A stretch of 64,000 bases of DNA from Eucalyptus grandis (GCF_016545825.1 NC_052619.1:64986115-65050114); one strand, 5' to 3'. Shown: positions 24,083 to 40,555, numbered from the stretch's first letter. Notes: a model not told the origin generated them from the sequence alone. Numbers and translations are program-made.

Positions 24083-24608
24083 TAAGGCGATTGAAGAAAG
24101 GTTTGGGTCATGATCAAATGATTCATGTCGCAATGCTAGGCGATCGAAGAAAGGTTCGAGTCCTCGTCAAGTAAAACCTTATTTTAGGCGACTGTAGAAA
24201 GGTACGGGTCTTAGATAATATTTGTTGCTATAACAGGTGATCGTAGAAAGGTACGGGTCCTGGAAAAGCAGTTTCCCCATTTAGGCGACCGTAGAAAGGT
24301 ACGGGTCTTGGAAAGTGATTTCCCATTTAGGCGACCGTAGAATGGTACCGGTCCTAGACAATGTTTGTTTCTCTAACAAGCAACCATAGAGAGGTATGGG
24401 TCTTGGAAAAACTATTTCTCATTCAGCAACCGTAGAAAGATCTTGGAAAAGTAATTTTTCATCAAGGTGACCGAAGAAAGGTTCGATCCTGACAACCAAA
24501 TACTGCCATATTGGGCGACCGTAAAAGGTATGGGTCCTAGAAAAGCAATTTCCTTACAAAGCCTTATTATTATTTTGGGCGAGCCTAGGAAGGTACGGGT
24601 CGTGGACA
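24083..24608. repeat. Tandem array, period about 48 bp
   Basis: About 11 units with the core GGCGACCGTAGAAAGGTACG followed by GGTC and a variable AT-rich spacer. Some units are shortened, and the first two carry GAAGAAAGGTT in place of GTAGAAAGGTA. It sits immediately upstream of the end of the internal region of the Tat-like element and is unrelated to the 39-bp array. Confidence 0.8.
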
Positions 24609-24849
24609 TGTAACTCCAACTATTTTGAATTACTCTACCATCCTTGAAGGTAAGTTATTCCAGATAGGTCTCTTCATCGTTTGCATTATCATTTCCATAC
24701 ATCATATAAATTGCATTTCAAAATGGAATTCATTTTCTAACAAGAAAAAGAAAAAGAAAAATCATTTAGTACATGTGCATAATCAAAATTTATGTCTCAA
24801 TTTGTCTTTGAAGGCAACCTCTATAAACTCACATTCAAAGAGGGGCAGC

Positions 24850-27800
24850 TGTTGACACCTAAATTTTAGCGACCCAATCATTTATTCATAGAAAATTAGG
24901 GATTAATTTTTAAGCCCTTAAAAAATTAATTGCATAACATATAATTTTAGGAGTATTTATTTATTATTATCACATTTACATTGGATCGAAGACGGATGGA
25001 TTTGACTTGATTGTTCGGAGCCCGTTATTTTTTATTTTTTATTATTTTTTGATGACCCAGGAAATCCCGAAAGCTGACAGTCGGCGGGAAGAACCTGGGG
25101 CTGATGTAAGCTAGCCACCACACTTACGCCAGCGGTTAAGTCACCAAGTAACGCTGCTGGGATTCGAACTTGGCACATTTCGTGGGAGGCACAAAGCTCA
25201 AGCCAACTACGCCACCGCAGTGGGTGGTTTAATTTCGGAGCCCGTTAATTTCTTATGACTAAAAATTTAAAAATTGGCAATTTGATATTTTTGGTGATAT
25301 GACGGAGGTTTTTTTTTTTTTTTTTTGGTGTATTCATGCAATCTATTCATATATCCTCGGAAATGGCAAGTGTGATAAAGAGATATTACGAGCTTATCTT
25401 TGAAAAATTGGCGGAGATTATTCATTTTTTGCAGTCAAATGTGGAAAGATACAAAGGAAATCAAACAAGGCTAGAAGAGATGTCGAAATATTGCATTCGG
25501 GAGGTGATCTTTACGTATCTTGATATGAAAAAGGAAATGAAATTTTACAAAAGCTTCAGTCCCTTGCCTATAAATTGGCTTGAATACAGACGAAACAAGG
25601 GGGCCACACAATTCAATACGCGTGCCACATATAGAGATATACGTGCGAAAAGAGAGAGGAGAGGACGTGAGTTCTCTTGGCCAAGCTTTGGCTGAGACCC
25701 CGCCACCACCGCCGCAGCGCTCTCATCATCCATGACAACTTGTTAACAAGCCGCAAGCCTTGCTGTGCCGAGCTCGCTGTCCTCAACCTTGACGATGCTG
25801 CTGCTCTAGTCTCACCACGTTGACAACGAAGCTGCTGTCCACTCCATGACAATGCTGAGTTGCTGATCTCGCCGCCTGCACCACCCGTGCTGTACCACCT
25901 GTCCACGAGTCACGTCGCAAGGCATAGCCATAGCTCTCCAGATCTGGACAACTGCTAACCAACGTTTGCCGAGCCTTAGTTTTCTTTTGCAGGCTATTCT
26001 TTGGTTCAATATCAATCAATGTTGTTTTAAAAGTTGCTAGTGTGATTCGCGAGTGATATGCAAAGAAACATAGAGAAAAATCGTGAGTGGGAGTCAAGAA
26101 AGAAATATTGCAGTGCCTTTGTAGATTGAAGATGGTGATCCAGCAGTGATGTTCAAGAGCGCAGTTTCACAATTCGGTCAAACACCCACTCACAGTCAAG
26201 TTCAACAAGAGCAAAATTTCTTCAAAGCTACAAGACAAAAGGAGGAAGAGATCGTGGGAAGTTGGGGGACGCTGGCAATGTGTAGACCCATTTCCATTGT
26301 AGGTCCTGAACGCCCCACATACTCAAGTTGCGAGCTTCACCGCTTCAATTCACGAGCCCTATAGAATCCATCATCGGTCGTGCACCAAGAATCCTTGGCT
26401 GAGACGGCATCACAGGCAGCCATTCTATACCACGGACGACCATTGAGAAGTCCACACCAACACGAGTAGCCGCTGCTGTGAGCCGATCACCCACCGCCAT
26501 TCCCGATTGCGATCTCGATCGATTGCGCAAAGTCCAAATTTGGAAGCCAACATTCGGATTAGGTAAAAAATTTGTCTAATTTGATTTCTGAATATTCCGT
26601 TTTCTTATTTAAAATATTTCGATACACATGATCGAAGTTCATGATATATATTCCTATTCGTAATCTCGAGTAGCCTTCTAAATTGGGAAATCTTCTTAAT
26701 TTTACAACATGCATACGATTGACAGTCCGATTTCACGCCTAAAATATGACTCGCAATCGCACGGAAAAATTGCCAATCTAATCTCCCACCCGAGATATAA
26801 TTCGCAATTTCGTTAAAAAATTGGCCAATTTGATCTCATGCGTGAGATACGATTCGTCAATTTATTAGATGAGTATCGATCATGTCTTGCTTGACTTGCT
26901 ACCTTATTGTTTAGTTATGCATTTGCTTGGATTGATTTTGCTTCCATTAAAGATAACCTAAGAAAAATAAATATATTTGAGTTGGATTATTGCTTGTTTT
27001 AGGATAACTTGCATAGTTAGATTAGGCATTTTATTTATTCCGAATTTTTGAAATAAAAACACCAAAAGGATGTTAGATTTTCTTTTTATTAATTTAAATT
27101 GCATGTTCAATTATTAGGCAATTTTAATTTTGAATTCTATAAAAAAGGAAAATAAGGAAAAAAAAATATATCATGCTTGTGAAACCTAGAATTAAGTCAT
27201 TTTGTCATCTAGTTATTGCATGTTTATGATCATTTGAGTGCGTGACATATTAGGATAATTACATTTAATATTTTCTTGTCATTAGATCATGCTAAATAAT
27301 TAATGATGTGTGACGTATAGTTCGCATGATAGGTTGCATGTTACATGTCATTTTAGTTAGGCATTTTAGTGTGTCATTGCATTGCATCCCACACAGATTA
27401 AGTTTCATTTGAATAAAAGAAAATCCTGAAAATGATTGAGTGATTGTGTGTTAATTAGAAATCATATCTAGGACCGTTGATGTGAATTTTGATCTAACAC
27501 TGCAGATGTTTTTGTTGCTATGAGTTAAGTCATATAATTTATTTATTGCTTTATTTGGGTGTTAAATTGGTGGTTTGCGCATCTGCATGATCACCTCATA
27601 TGTTAGGAAAGTAAATTAAAATCAACTCAATCTGCCTGCAAAACATTTTTTCAAAATAAAAGAGAAAGGTACCGAAAGGGCGTTAGAGAAATCTAGCGTA
27701 ATCAAGTCCCCGAACTCACAATCTCTAGTTCGTAGGAGTAAAATAAATCTTATGTTATTTTGCTTGGGTTTCTAATCGACCCACCAAAAATAAATTAGTG

Positions 27801-27948
27801 GTGACTCTTAATTGAAAAATCATTTGCATGTTAAGAATTTGAACATAAATCATGAATTGGTATGGGTTTAAGAGAGTCCGAGTTAAGTTTAGGCTTAGTA
27901 ATCTATTAGCCAAACTCTAGATGGTTCACTCGAAGTTAGGTCGCGACA
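24850..27948 (+). repeat. Complete 3' LTR of the Tat-like element
   Basis: Begins TGTTGACACC and ends GTCGCGACA, with a TATA box CTATAAATT at 25568-25576. It matches the solo LTR at 8241-11629 along its length with many substitutions. A SINE is inserted near its start. The minus-strand frames inside it (25613-26097) are not conserved in the solo LTR. Confidence 0.82.
25029..25234 (-). mobile_element. tRNA-derived SINE inside the 3' LTR
   Basis: On the minus strand it has a box A (TGGCGTAGTTGG), a box B (AGTTCGAATCC) and a long A-rich tail (AAAAAATAATAAAAAATA). It is flanked by TTCGGAGCCCGTTA on both sides (about 25015-25028 and 25235-25248). The matching site in the 5' LTR (near 22524) is empty. 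The two pol III boxes, the tail and the target duplication together make this a confident SINE. Confidence 0.85.
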
Positions 27949-27953
27949 CCACA

Positions 27954-30877
27954 TATGTTCATCTTTCTTTGGAGATTATGTTGCATTCTTTTTGCAATAA
28001 TCTTCCCTAAAGATAATGGAAGACCTTGCATAGGCTTTCCTATCTCGATCATCTTCTCCCCATGCACCTTCTTTCCACAATGTTGGAGAATCTAGGAAGA
28101 GGAAGATAAAGTGTTGTAATCTATAGACGATGATGAAGATTTCACACAAGTTGAAGTTGTTTGATTGGAAAATCCCATCTGGATATGAATAGAAAGTCGA
28201 AATATTTCAAATCTTTTTTTTTTCAGTCATGGAAAGTAGAACTTGACCATAATTGTTTTAAATCTTTTAGATTGCAAATTGGAACTAGAGTGTGATGAGC
28301 CAGGGAAGAGGAAAACCCACACTAATCTCGTGGAGTGAGAGGATTGGAGCAAAAGTCATACCATTGGATCACTCCCATTTAGTTTAGAAGAGAACAGTTC
28401 ATCAGATTCTCAACGTAGGGTCCTTTTGCCAATCAAATCAAGCATGAATACATAAACAAATCTATTCCAGTCTGGTGTGGAACTTTGGACCACGGGTGAG
28501 CATTTTACTTTCACGTCCTTACATCTAGAAAGAGATACATGCATTAAAGGTATTGGAATTAGAGCAAACATTCATACATCAAGCCTTTTCATGTCTGCTT
28601 CCTAGTCCAGTTCTCCCTTCTCGATTCTTGATTACCAATCCGGTTCGGTTCCCACCTAGAACTGGGAACTAAGAACATAACTCTATAGTACAGGTTCCAA
28701 AAAACATGGAACCGGGAAATAAGATTTCCATTGGAACTTGAAACTGGACATGTTCCCATGTCTTACCTTCTAAGCTTAAATTCAAAATATTTGTCTAGTT
28801 TTTAATATATCACTCGTATTTTCTTACAAAAAAAGAATTCATATTAAGAAAAAGGGATAAAATCTTTACATGCTAGCAAATATGCGCAAATATGCACACA
28901 ACTTGGACTGTTCATATCAGCAAAACAACTATATATCATCACCATAGAGGTAAATTAACAAAGAAGCAAGAAAAATTCTAATCACTGCCAAATAAGTTGA
29001 GAGACAATTTAGAGATGGATTTTACTAACAAAACCGATCAATTTTAGATTTTGATTTCACAAAATAAACTTTCGCCATGAAAGGTAGACTACCTCTTCTC
29101 CTCATCGATGTTAAGCTCTGCCTCTTTTATCTGCCTCAGCCAACGCTCCCTCTCTCCCTCCCTCCCTAAATCAAGATCGTTTGACCCAGCCCATCAAGCA
29201 GTTATATTGCCATCTTGACTGCTCTTTTTTTTGGGTCCCTTAGAGCTTGTACCTCTGTTCAGACGCCCTTTGTCACTGGGTTTTTAGGAATTTTAGGACT
29301 GTTACAAACTTTCCCCTTTGAGTTTGCCTTTGGTAATTAGGAGTTTATGTCAAGTTGATATCACCCATTTCTCTTCGATTGATGCCCCCTGCAATCCAAC
29401 TTTTGTTGCCTACTTTGAACGAGATTTCTGTTTCAGCCAAAGAAAGGAACGCTATTTAAATATAAATCATGAGCAATAATGGTTATATGGATTCAAATAA
29501 ATGTGAGGAATATTGCACGATAGTTATCGTCACAGTTATTTGGCCATGACTAAACTGAGTCACCACGTGATCATGTATTTGGCATGGATAATCCAGAAGC
29601 CATCCTAAAATGTTTCTATATGTTGGAATGGAAAGGCATGTTGGAGACCATAACAACACATGTAAAGAAAAGGCTGCAAATTTGGAGGTAATGAAAGCCC
29701 AAAGGGAAAAATATGCCAAGTGTTTTCTAGTGCTAACTCAACAAAGATTGTAAGTTATGCTCGCTTTAGGTGACTAAGTTCTTTTTTTGTGTGTCTTATG
29801 ACGTTTTTGTACTCATTTGACAAAAAGGAATCTCTTTACTTAAATTTTATATGCATGTCATGATATCTTGCCGAAGAAATTATATATAACAAACTATGTA
29901 TATTTAGGACAATTTCTGACAAGGAAATTGGTTTTTAGAGAGACTATTAAAGACCTCAACTGCTTACTCATGTGTGCTTTCGTTACGAATGACTTTCCAT
30001 AGCAAGAGTATAGTTTCTTTTTAAAAAATTGATGTCTATGTTTCAATTGTTTTCATATATAAAGTAAAAGAGCAGGAAGAAGAGACTAGATTTGACTGTT
30101 CCTTGAGAGGCTTTGGATATACGTAAGTTCTACCCCTGCATTACGAAATGTTAGATTCTAGGTGCGATTGTTGAATAGCCCTCTGCATGGTGTTTTGTAT
30201 TGTCATAGCAACTTCCCACTTTTAATTTATTTGTACCTCCAATTTCTTAGAATGTAGATGAATTCATTATTTTGGCATGTTTAGATTTCTCACTTGTGTA
30301 ACAGATATTGTTTAAGATCTTTTCCGCTCAATTGATTCCGTGAATGCGAATTGTAATTTCAAATCACAATGACTAACATTGTATGTCCCTTTAAATTAGT
30401 TTTCTTTTTAAACTAATTTGATGGTATAACCACTATATATTGGACTAAAACCTTTCCTATGTTTCGTTGACATTATTGTGAAGCTCTTCCTGTTAAGTTT
30501 CTGATTTCGGTTTTGAGGAATTCGTGTTTATTCACTCAGACATCTCTAAATGGATATTTTACTTCATTTAGCTTTTCTGTCTTATTTTCCTAACATAAAT
30601 AAATCAAGAGAACACCAAATTCGCTCAATTGGACCGACGCATTATAGGGAATATATGAAAGAAAAATCCTTGAAAGAAAATCTCAAATGTCAAGCTCTTC
30701 GACTTGCAAATCTCTTTTGACCCTCAAAAGAAAACATGCAAGTCTCTTGCATTTTCTTTATTCGAGATACGACATTAAAAGTAATACAAGTGAAATGGCC
30801 ACTCTTTCAAATTATAGTAAACACACATGATACTCTTATTTCAACTTCACTATAGAAGTACATACATCTATAATGAA
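27954..30877. other. Intergenic sequence of unit B, no gene seen
   Basis: Homologous to 280-3065 and 43745-46540 but more diverged. It keeps about 190 bp near 28300-28490 that A and C lack, and normal sequence at 29625-29850 where unit A has the foreign segment 1801-2026. The right part is the 3' flank of methyltransferase copy B. Confidence 0.45.
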
Positions 30878-30883
30878 TTTATT
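30878..30883 (-). terminator. Candidate poly(A) signal of copy B
   Basis: AATAAA on the minus strand, about 20 nt after the stop codon at 30904. The same motif is kept in the 3' flanks of copies A and C. Plant poly(A) signals are weakly defined, so this is only a candidate. Confidence 0.35.
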
Positions 30884-30903
30884 TGTCAGTTTTTGCGGTA
30901 TAT

Positions 30904-34451
<3,548 letters not shown>

Positions 34452-34490
34452 AGTCTATTTGGCTTGCATCTGAATGGGCTTGAGGCTCTT

Positions 34491-34504
34491 CTATTTATTT
34501 ATAG
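34491..34504 (-). promoter_or_regulatory. Candidate TATA box of copy B
   Basis: TATAAATAAATAG on the minus strand, about 150 nt upstream of the outer ATG and just beyond the GA-rich leader. Copies A and C have the related CCATAAATAGAAG at the same place. It matches the plant TATA consensus; transcription start is not known. Confidence 0.5.
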
Positions 34505-37500
34505 AGAGTTATGGAGAAAATATCCAAATTGTAACCATCTCAGCAAAATATTAGTCCATCTATCTTGCGACACATATCATACCTAGGCCCACAAGTTAGA
34601 AACATTTAAAACTCTCGTGGGCCCATTCTCTCTCTACTCGCTTTCACTCCTCTGTTTTCAGACTTCTCCCTCTCTCCTTTGTTCTTTCTCTCATCTTCAT
34701 CATTGCTTTCTTTCTTTTTTTGTTTTTTGTTTTTGCCTTCTAAGGCCATGGATGCCACTTGATTGCAATGACTAGCCATGGACGAATCACTCATGAGCAT
34801 GCTAATGCTCATTTGTGGCCGTCGTCGCTTTCGTCAAATCCGATGAGGGCAATCCTTGCCTTGGTCACAAGGGTTGAGCCCTCACTGAATTTGACGAAAG
34901 CAACCCTTGCTAACCATAGGCGAAGGCCACGACACCCTTGTTAGCCCTCATCTGTGGCTAGTCGTTGGCTACAGGCCAAAGAGAAACAAAGAAAGAAAGA
35001 AAAAGAAAAACAAAGGACAAAGAAATGGTAAAGAAACTGTGAAGAGAGAGAGAGAAACAAAGGGGAGAGAGGGGGGATTCAGGTTTCTTGAAAAGTGGGC
35101 CCGTGAGTGACACATAATGGACTTGTGCATTGTTGAGGTGGCTACTTCAGCTGCACTCGATATTTTCTCAACATGCATGGGCATGAGTTTGCACGAACAT
35201 GTCCACTTTGTGGGATCTCTCTCTATCATCTGGACATGAATTTTGATTACTTTCCAATAAAGGATAGACAAAGACAAAATACATGCGATACTTGTGTAGG
35301 GTTGTGCTTCTCCACAGACAATGCAAGTCTAGATACATGCCATATTGCCATGTGCGAGGTTGAACTTAAAAGATGTTTCTATTTTTCAAGAGTTTTATAA
35401 ATGAGTGCTCTTAAAACTAGGTTAATTTTTTTTTTAAATTACAAAAAAAATTGTTGAGGCACTATCAAAGTTCAAAACGTGCATCCCATGAGAAAACTAA
35501 AGGGTTTTAATAAATAAGAGAAGGATTGTGCATCTATGATTGGTCTACACAAAAAAAGTTACTATTAAAATATCTCTTGAATTTGAGCCATTTTCGGAAC
35601 CAATCCTATTAGATAAATGTTCAAGTTTCAGCACAAGATATGGACGGGTTACTTCTCTTAATTAAGAGAAAGCCATTACAAGACAAAGAATGGGCTCAAG
35701 GGAGCACAGTGAAAAGGAAAAAAAAAAAAAAAGGAAAAAAAAAAAGGAGAACCTTAGGTCTACTCTCTATATGGAGAAGGGATGATTAGTTTCCAATTTG
35801 GTCCAATCCCACCTAGGAATTAGGAATTGGACTTGGGATTGGATCGGACTGGGAGAATTGGTTCCTAATTTTTAGGATAGGGGACCGGATCGAGCGTCCT
35901 ATGGAATCAATCACCTGGCAATTCTGCCTCCAAATTTCAACATTTTGAAGGTAAATCTTTCCCTCGAAAATTACACATAATCAATGAGGTAAATCCTTCC
36001 CCCAACAAATTACTAAACTTGTCGCTATTTTTGATAAATTAAAACGAAAAAAATATAGCCGGTCAAGTTCCCCCAACATCGAGAATTGGAACAAAAAAAT
36101 CACTTATTTCATTTTTATGGCATTGGGAATTGTACCAACACTCTCATGAACCGCTCAGAACCGGTTGGTCTGGGTGGTTCCTAGATCGGTTGGTCCTAAA
36201 TGGTCACCCATAATATATAGCCGTACAATGATAGTCTCGTGGCCAGTTTGGGTGGTTTCTAGTTTGATTGGTTTGATATGCTCACCCCTAATATATAGTC
36301 GCACAATGATAGTCTTGTGGGTTCTTATAGAAGAGGACAAGGAGCTGCCTATGGGTTTCTTTCGTGCATGAGAGTGTGAGGGTTCCTTAAGAGTTGCGCT
36401 GTACAATGGCTCTCCTTCCTTTGGATGTTGCACAAAAAGAAAATCCTTAAGCCGAAGAGGAATGCTTCGTGTGGAGGCATGATGAGAAAGTTCCAAACAC
36501 ATGGATTTTATGCCGTGAGTTTTAAGTTATCAAAATGGATTGTTTATTTGCAAACACTTGGGATTTGGCTTTAATTTAGGTATAAGAAATACTCGAGCGT
36601 ATGAATGATTCTACTTTGAATTTTCTGATTATTAGTAAATTATTTACTAGCAACTCTCTCCATAGATGTAGATATTAATATTGGATTGAATCGTGTAAAT
36701 TTTGGCATCCCTTATTATTCGTCGTTTGTTTTGTCTAGTAACTTTTGCGTTGACATAAACTGCAAGATCTTGATTGATTCCCCGCGTATATATTACAATA
36801 GTTACCACCAAAGTGATTGGCCTAATGGGGAGAGGGTTATCTGTCTTCTAAGAGATCCTAAGTTTGATTAGGTGATGAACAAATCTCAAAATAACTTGTA
36901 GTACGTTGTCAAGCTGTCGCATGATTTGTGTGGAGAGACTTCTAGCTATTAGTATCTTGGTGGGACTATAGTAACAAGCTCACTTACCTCAAATATCTAT
37001 ATCACAGGTGATGTAAAGTAGTTATGGCTTAAACCAAATTTTCTATAATGAAAGAGGGACGATTATGGTAATACCCAAAGGGGTCACTAGCATTAGTCAC
37101 ATGTTCCCATTCTTTTTATAATCAAATAAAAGTAAATAAAGTTATAATCACCTTACTAGGATGAATGAAAATAACTAAGGATGCATTTGGTAATTATTTT
37201 ATTTGCGAAAATAATATATACTTAAAAACAATTTTTTCTAATTCTATTTTCCGGACAAGTTTTTTGAGCATTCGAATGTGTTTAGTAATTATACAAAATT
37301 TCTATTCTCAGAATAGAAAAAGAGAAGGAATGCATTTGGTATAACCTTTAAATTTTTGGTTAATGACCAACTAGAGATGGAAGAAGAAGAAGAAAAAAAA
37401 AGAAGAAAAAAAAGAAAGAAAAGAAAATGTCTTGGTTTTAGAAATCGTTTTGGAAACAAAAATGTAACTTTTTCTATTTCTTATTTATGTTTCAAATATA

Positions 37501-37984
37501 TTACCTAACCATCTATCTGTTTTTAAAAATAGAAAAATTAGTTGATGTCACTAAATGGATTTATATTCTTGTTTGTTTTTGAGAAAGAAAGAGTAGAAAT
37601 AGTCAATAATCAGCCGATCACTAATTATGGCCTAAATGTGAGCCTTGATTGGCTTGTTTTTACACTTTCACTGACAAATTACGCATGATAAATATTCTTT
37701 TTTCTTTGTTAACACTAAATTTCACCTTAATTGCTTTAACCTAGGGCCTATGAGTTCATGAGTATCCTGCGCTTATTTTAAGAATCAAATAATGACATGA
37801 GCTAAATCTTTCATAAGTTGTTCAATTATTTGAAAATCTTTGCTAATATAAATATATGGAATGCATCTAACTCTAGATGGAAATCAATATTGTTACCTTG
37901 CCAAGTGCAAAGTAAGACATGTTGTATGTATATCTTAAGATGAATATGAAAGGAAATAATCTTTTAAGGCATATCGAAAAATAA
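34505..37984. other. Upstream flank of copy B and intergenic sequence, no gene seen
   Basis: Homologous to 6450-13345 without the solo LTR and to 50100-53490. Includes the doubled TAATATATAG motif near 36205-36310 and long A-runs near 35718-35750 and 37385-37430. Minus-strand frames such as 36155-36502 read across the repeat and differ between copies. Confidence 0.45.
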
Positions 37985-37985
37985 G

Positions 37986-38727
37986 GGCCTACGTGTCAAA
38001 TTGTCGATTCTGATTTTTTGTTCCCAAATCAGTTTGAGAGTAGAATCGCGTTTGGTAAAATTTTTGTTTCAGGAACAAATTTGTTCCCTGAACAGATTGG
38101 GAAGAGAATTGAGAATAAAAAAAAAAAAATATGATTCTCCGTCCGAGAATCAAAACAGTAAAAGTCTTCTTCTTTCCTTTCGACATCCCGCGATTGTCGT
38201 CCACCATCGCCGCCGTTCGCCGCCGTCCGCTGTCGGTCGCCGGTCCGGCAAGCTCGCCGAAGGCAAGCCCAGCCACTAGCGAGGCCAGCTTGGCCACCGG
38301 TAGGGCTTGGGCGAGCCTCGCCGGTGGGCGAGGCCCACCTGGCCACCGGCGAGGCTCGCCCTAGCCTTGCCTCGGCCACCAGCGAGGCTCGGCCTCACCA
38401 GATCCGGCGAGGCCAAGCCTCGCCACTGCCGGTGAGGCTTGGCCGACGAGGGCTGACCTTGCCGAGGGCCGGCGACGCCGGTGAGCGTCGCCGGCCCTTG
38501 TCTGGCCGCCGCCGATCCGGGACCGGCCAAATGAAGAAGAAGAAGAATAGGAGAAAAGGGAAAAAAGAAAAGAAAAAAAGAAAAGAAAAAGGAAAAAAAG
38601 GAAAACAAGTTAAAAAAAAAAGAATTTAAAAAGTATTTAAAAATTAAAAGAAATTAATTTGGAACAGAATCAATTAACACGGTATCAAACGCAATTCTAT
38701 TCCGAAATAAAAATTTTTGGACAGTTA
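37986..38727 (-). mobile_element. Truncated PIF/Harbinger-like element (unit B)
   Basis: Begins GGGCCT after TAA and contains AGAATCGCGTTTGGTAAAAT and a GC-rich core (about 38190-38525). It is homologous to 53593-54523 but in reverse orientation. The right end stops at CAGTTATCAAA, about 110 bp short of the expected terminus, and joins sequence that corresponds to 17845 in unit A. No transposase is present. Confidence 0.65.
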
Positions 38728-39633
38728 TCAAATTTTTGTGTGTGTATATAAATAAGTTATGGTCAGTGAGCAAGTACTAATTCTAATTCACTGTAATCGT
38801 TTAATTAATCGTATGAGTGGAACTTGGATAAATTTTGAAACCAATCTTGAAACCTGTAAGGTGGTAGGTTTCGGGTTTCACGATATGTAGAGTAAATTTT
38901 GTCAAAAAAAATGAGGAACTCGGAACTCATTCCAATGAATATGTTTCAAGTTTTAAGTGATATTTGTATGGAACTAGGAATTGCTTATCCTTACCCAGCT
39001 GGAAGAGCTAAAGAGGGAGGTTGGCTGGGGGTGTTTCGCTGGAGAGAAGAAAGGAGTGAAAGAGGAGAGAAGAAGAACGTGGGAAAGGGGAGAACTCATT
39101 TGGAGACCCAAACTTTTTCTCTCTCTTGCTTGCGCAGAAATGTCAACGCTGCCTTCAGCTAATCCCGCGGCTTCGTCATCCTCTCCGCCGGTGAGCAATG
39201 CCGATGGTGTCTGGACGCGTTGAATTCTGTGCGGCAAGCTCTACTTCGATGTTCCTCCCTCCAAGCGAAGCTTGCAAAGGAGCGCAGATGGGCCACCAAT
39301 CTGGGAGGAGGGGTCCCATCATTATTCTGCGGGTCAAAGGAAATATATCCATTCGATTATGAGGCCAGGAGATGCATTAATCAGAGAGTCAAAGTGATGT
39401 CTGGGAGCTCTACAGCTGCATACTTAAAAGAAATTAGATGAAGCGTTTGAGATGGCTGGACGTTTGCTGAAGGAGTGAAAGAGAGAAGAAGATAGGCTGG
39501 AGAGGGAGCCAAGAGTAAGAGAGAGAGAGAGAGCTCGCCCTTACCCCGAGGATCTTGGCTCGGAGGCACTAAGGCGGCCGACTGTAGCCTGATTCGTCTA
39601 GGGCTCGCCCTCTAGCCATAGTCTCCGGGCCGG
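38728..39633. other. Unit B copy of the unidentified exon-like segment and flank
   Basis: Matches 17845-18775 and 59045-59960. The ATG at 39140 and the KVMSGSSTAAYLKEIR stretch (ending 39441) are kept, but the Ser/Ala-rich frame stops after 27 codons as in A and C. A short GA run lies near 39518-39534. Confidence 0.35.
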
Positions 39634-39638
39634 GTAGG

Positions 39639-40541
39639 TGAGAGTGCTAGTATGAACAAAATAAAGGAGTTAGGGAAGAGAATAAGAACACAAGATTTAT
39701 AGTGGTTCGGCTTAATCCAAGCCTACGTCCACTCTCCCCCACGATAACAGCCTTCTTGGCTGGATTCCACTATGCAATCAACAAGAGATTACAACTCCGA
39801 GTGCAAACACTTAGTAGTAGATCACACTATCTCACTAAGTCACTCTCTTGGTATTTCTCTCACGATTACAAACGTTTAAGCTCTCAAGAGACAAGTATAT
39901 GATCTAAAGTCGCTTAGACTTTGGAATTATAAATTCTACGCTCCGTCTCTTACTTGCTCATCGGTCCATGATCTTCTTAAATACTCCTCCACTTCCAAAC
40001 TACCGTTGGACAGCATCCCGGAGAATCGTCTTCCAATATACCCATTGGACAGCTCTGTATCTTAGAAGATTTGGTAGCCGTTGAGTGACAAAGGTAGAAT
40101 CCCAAATTGATTCCGATCGCCCATACAAACGAAATCTTGGTTTCCATAAGTAAAGCTTCTTCGTATAGAAAGATCTTGTCTTCAATCAAATCAATCTTGA
40201 TGTGGAATCCAAAACCAGATCACTAGCCGTTGTATGATTGGGCTTGAGTTACGATTCATCGAATCTGGATGTAAAGTCTGAGTCTTGAGACTTTACGATA
40301 TGAGTCTTGAGACTTTACAATTTGGATCTTGAGACTTTACAATATGAGTCTTGAGTCGATGTCTTCTCGACTTTGACACAGTCTTCGAGACTTTGACACA
40401 GTCTTTCGGTCGTCTTCGGACTTTGCCAATATCCTTTACATGTTCTAACATCTGCATGGTCTATTACTCAACCATCAAACATGTTAGTAGCCTTTGATTT
40501 ATTTTGTCATCTTCAAAACATCATAAGGGATTTCCCTAACA
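39639..40541 (-). repeat. 3' LTR of the copia element
   Basis: 903 bp, left copy on the plus strand. Differences from the other LTR are a few single-base indels and substitutions plus one short divergent patch (about 40355-40430), which implies recent insertion or gene conversion. Confidence 0.9.
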
Positions 40542-40555
40542 ATCTCCCCTTTTTG
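40542..40555 (-). other. Polypurine tract of the copia element
   Basis: AAAAAGGGGAGAT on the minus strand, directly in front of the 3' LTR start TGTTAGGG. This is the usual second-strand priming site of LTR retrotransposons. Confidence 0.8.

Larger units (their letters stand above)
22357..27948 (+). mobile_element. Deleted Tat/Ogre-like LTR retrotransposon
   Basis: A perfect 5-bp duplication, CCACA, flanks the whole 5.6-kb block (22352-22356 and 27949-27953). The 5' LTR is cut after about 480 bp (similarity to the 3' LTR ends near 22838). The remaining internal region has no pol genes and consists largely of two tandem arrays. A polypurine tract, AAAGAGGGGCAGC (24837-24849), directly precedes the complete 3' LTR (24850-27948). 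Large LTRs, the termini and tandem repeats before the 3' LTR fit Tat/Ogre elements. Unit D starts with the same insertion and the same internal break, so both predate the B/D duplication. Confidence 0.85.

Noticed and set aside
24083..24608. CRISPR-like array of repeats and spacers
   Set aside because: The host is a plant, the repeats are degenerate, spacing varies, and the array lies inside an LTR retrotransposon.
25085..25240. Possible tRNA gene from the GTTCGAATCC motif
   Set aside because: No acceptor stem or cloverleaf can be formed. Box A/B spacing, A-rich tail and target duplication fit a SINE. The same reasoning applies to 34025-34060.
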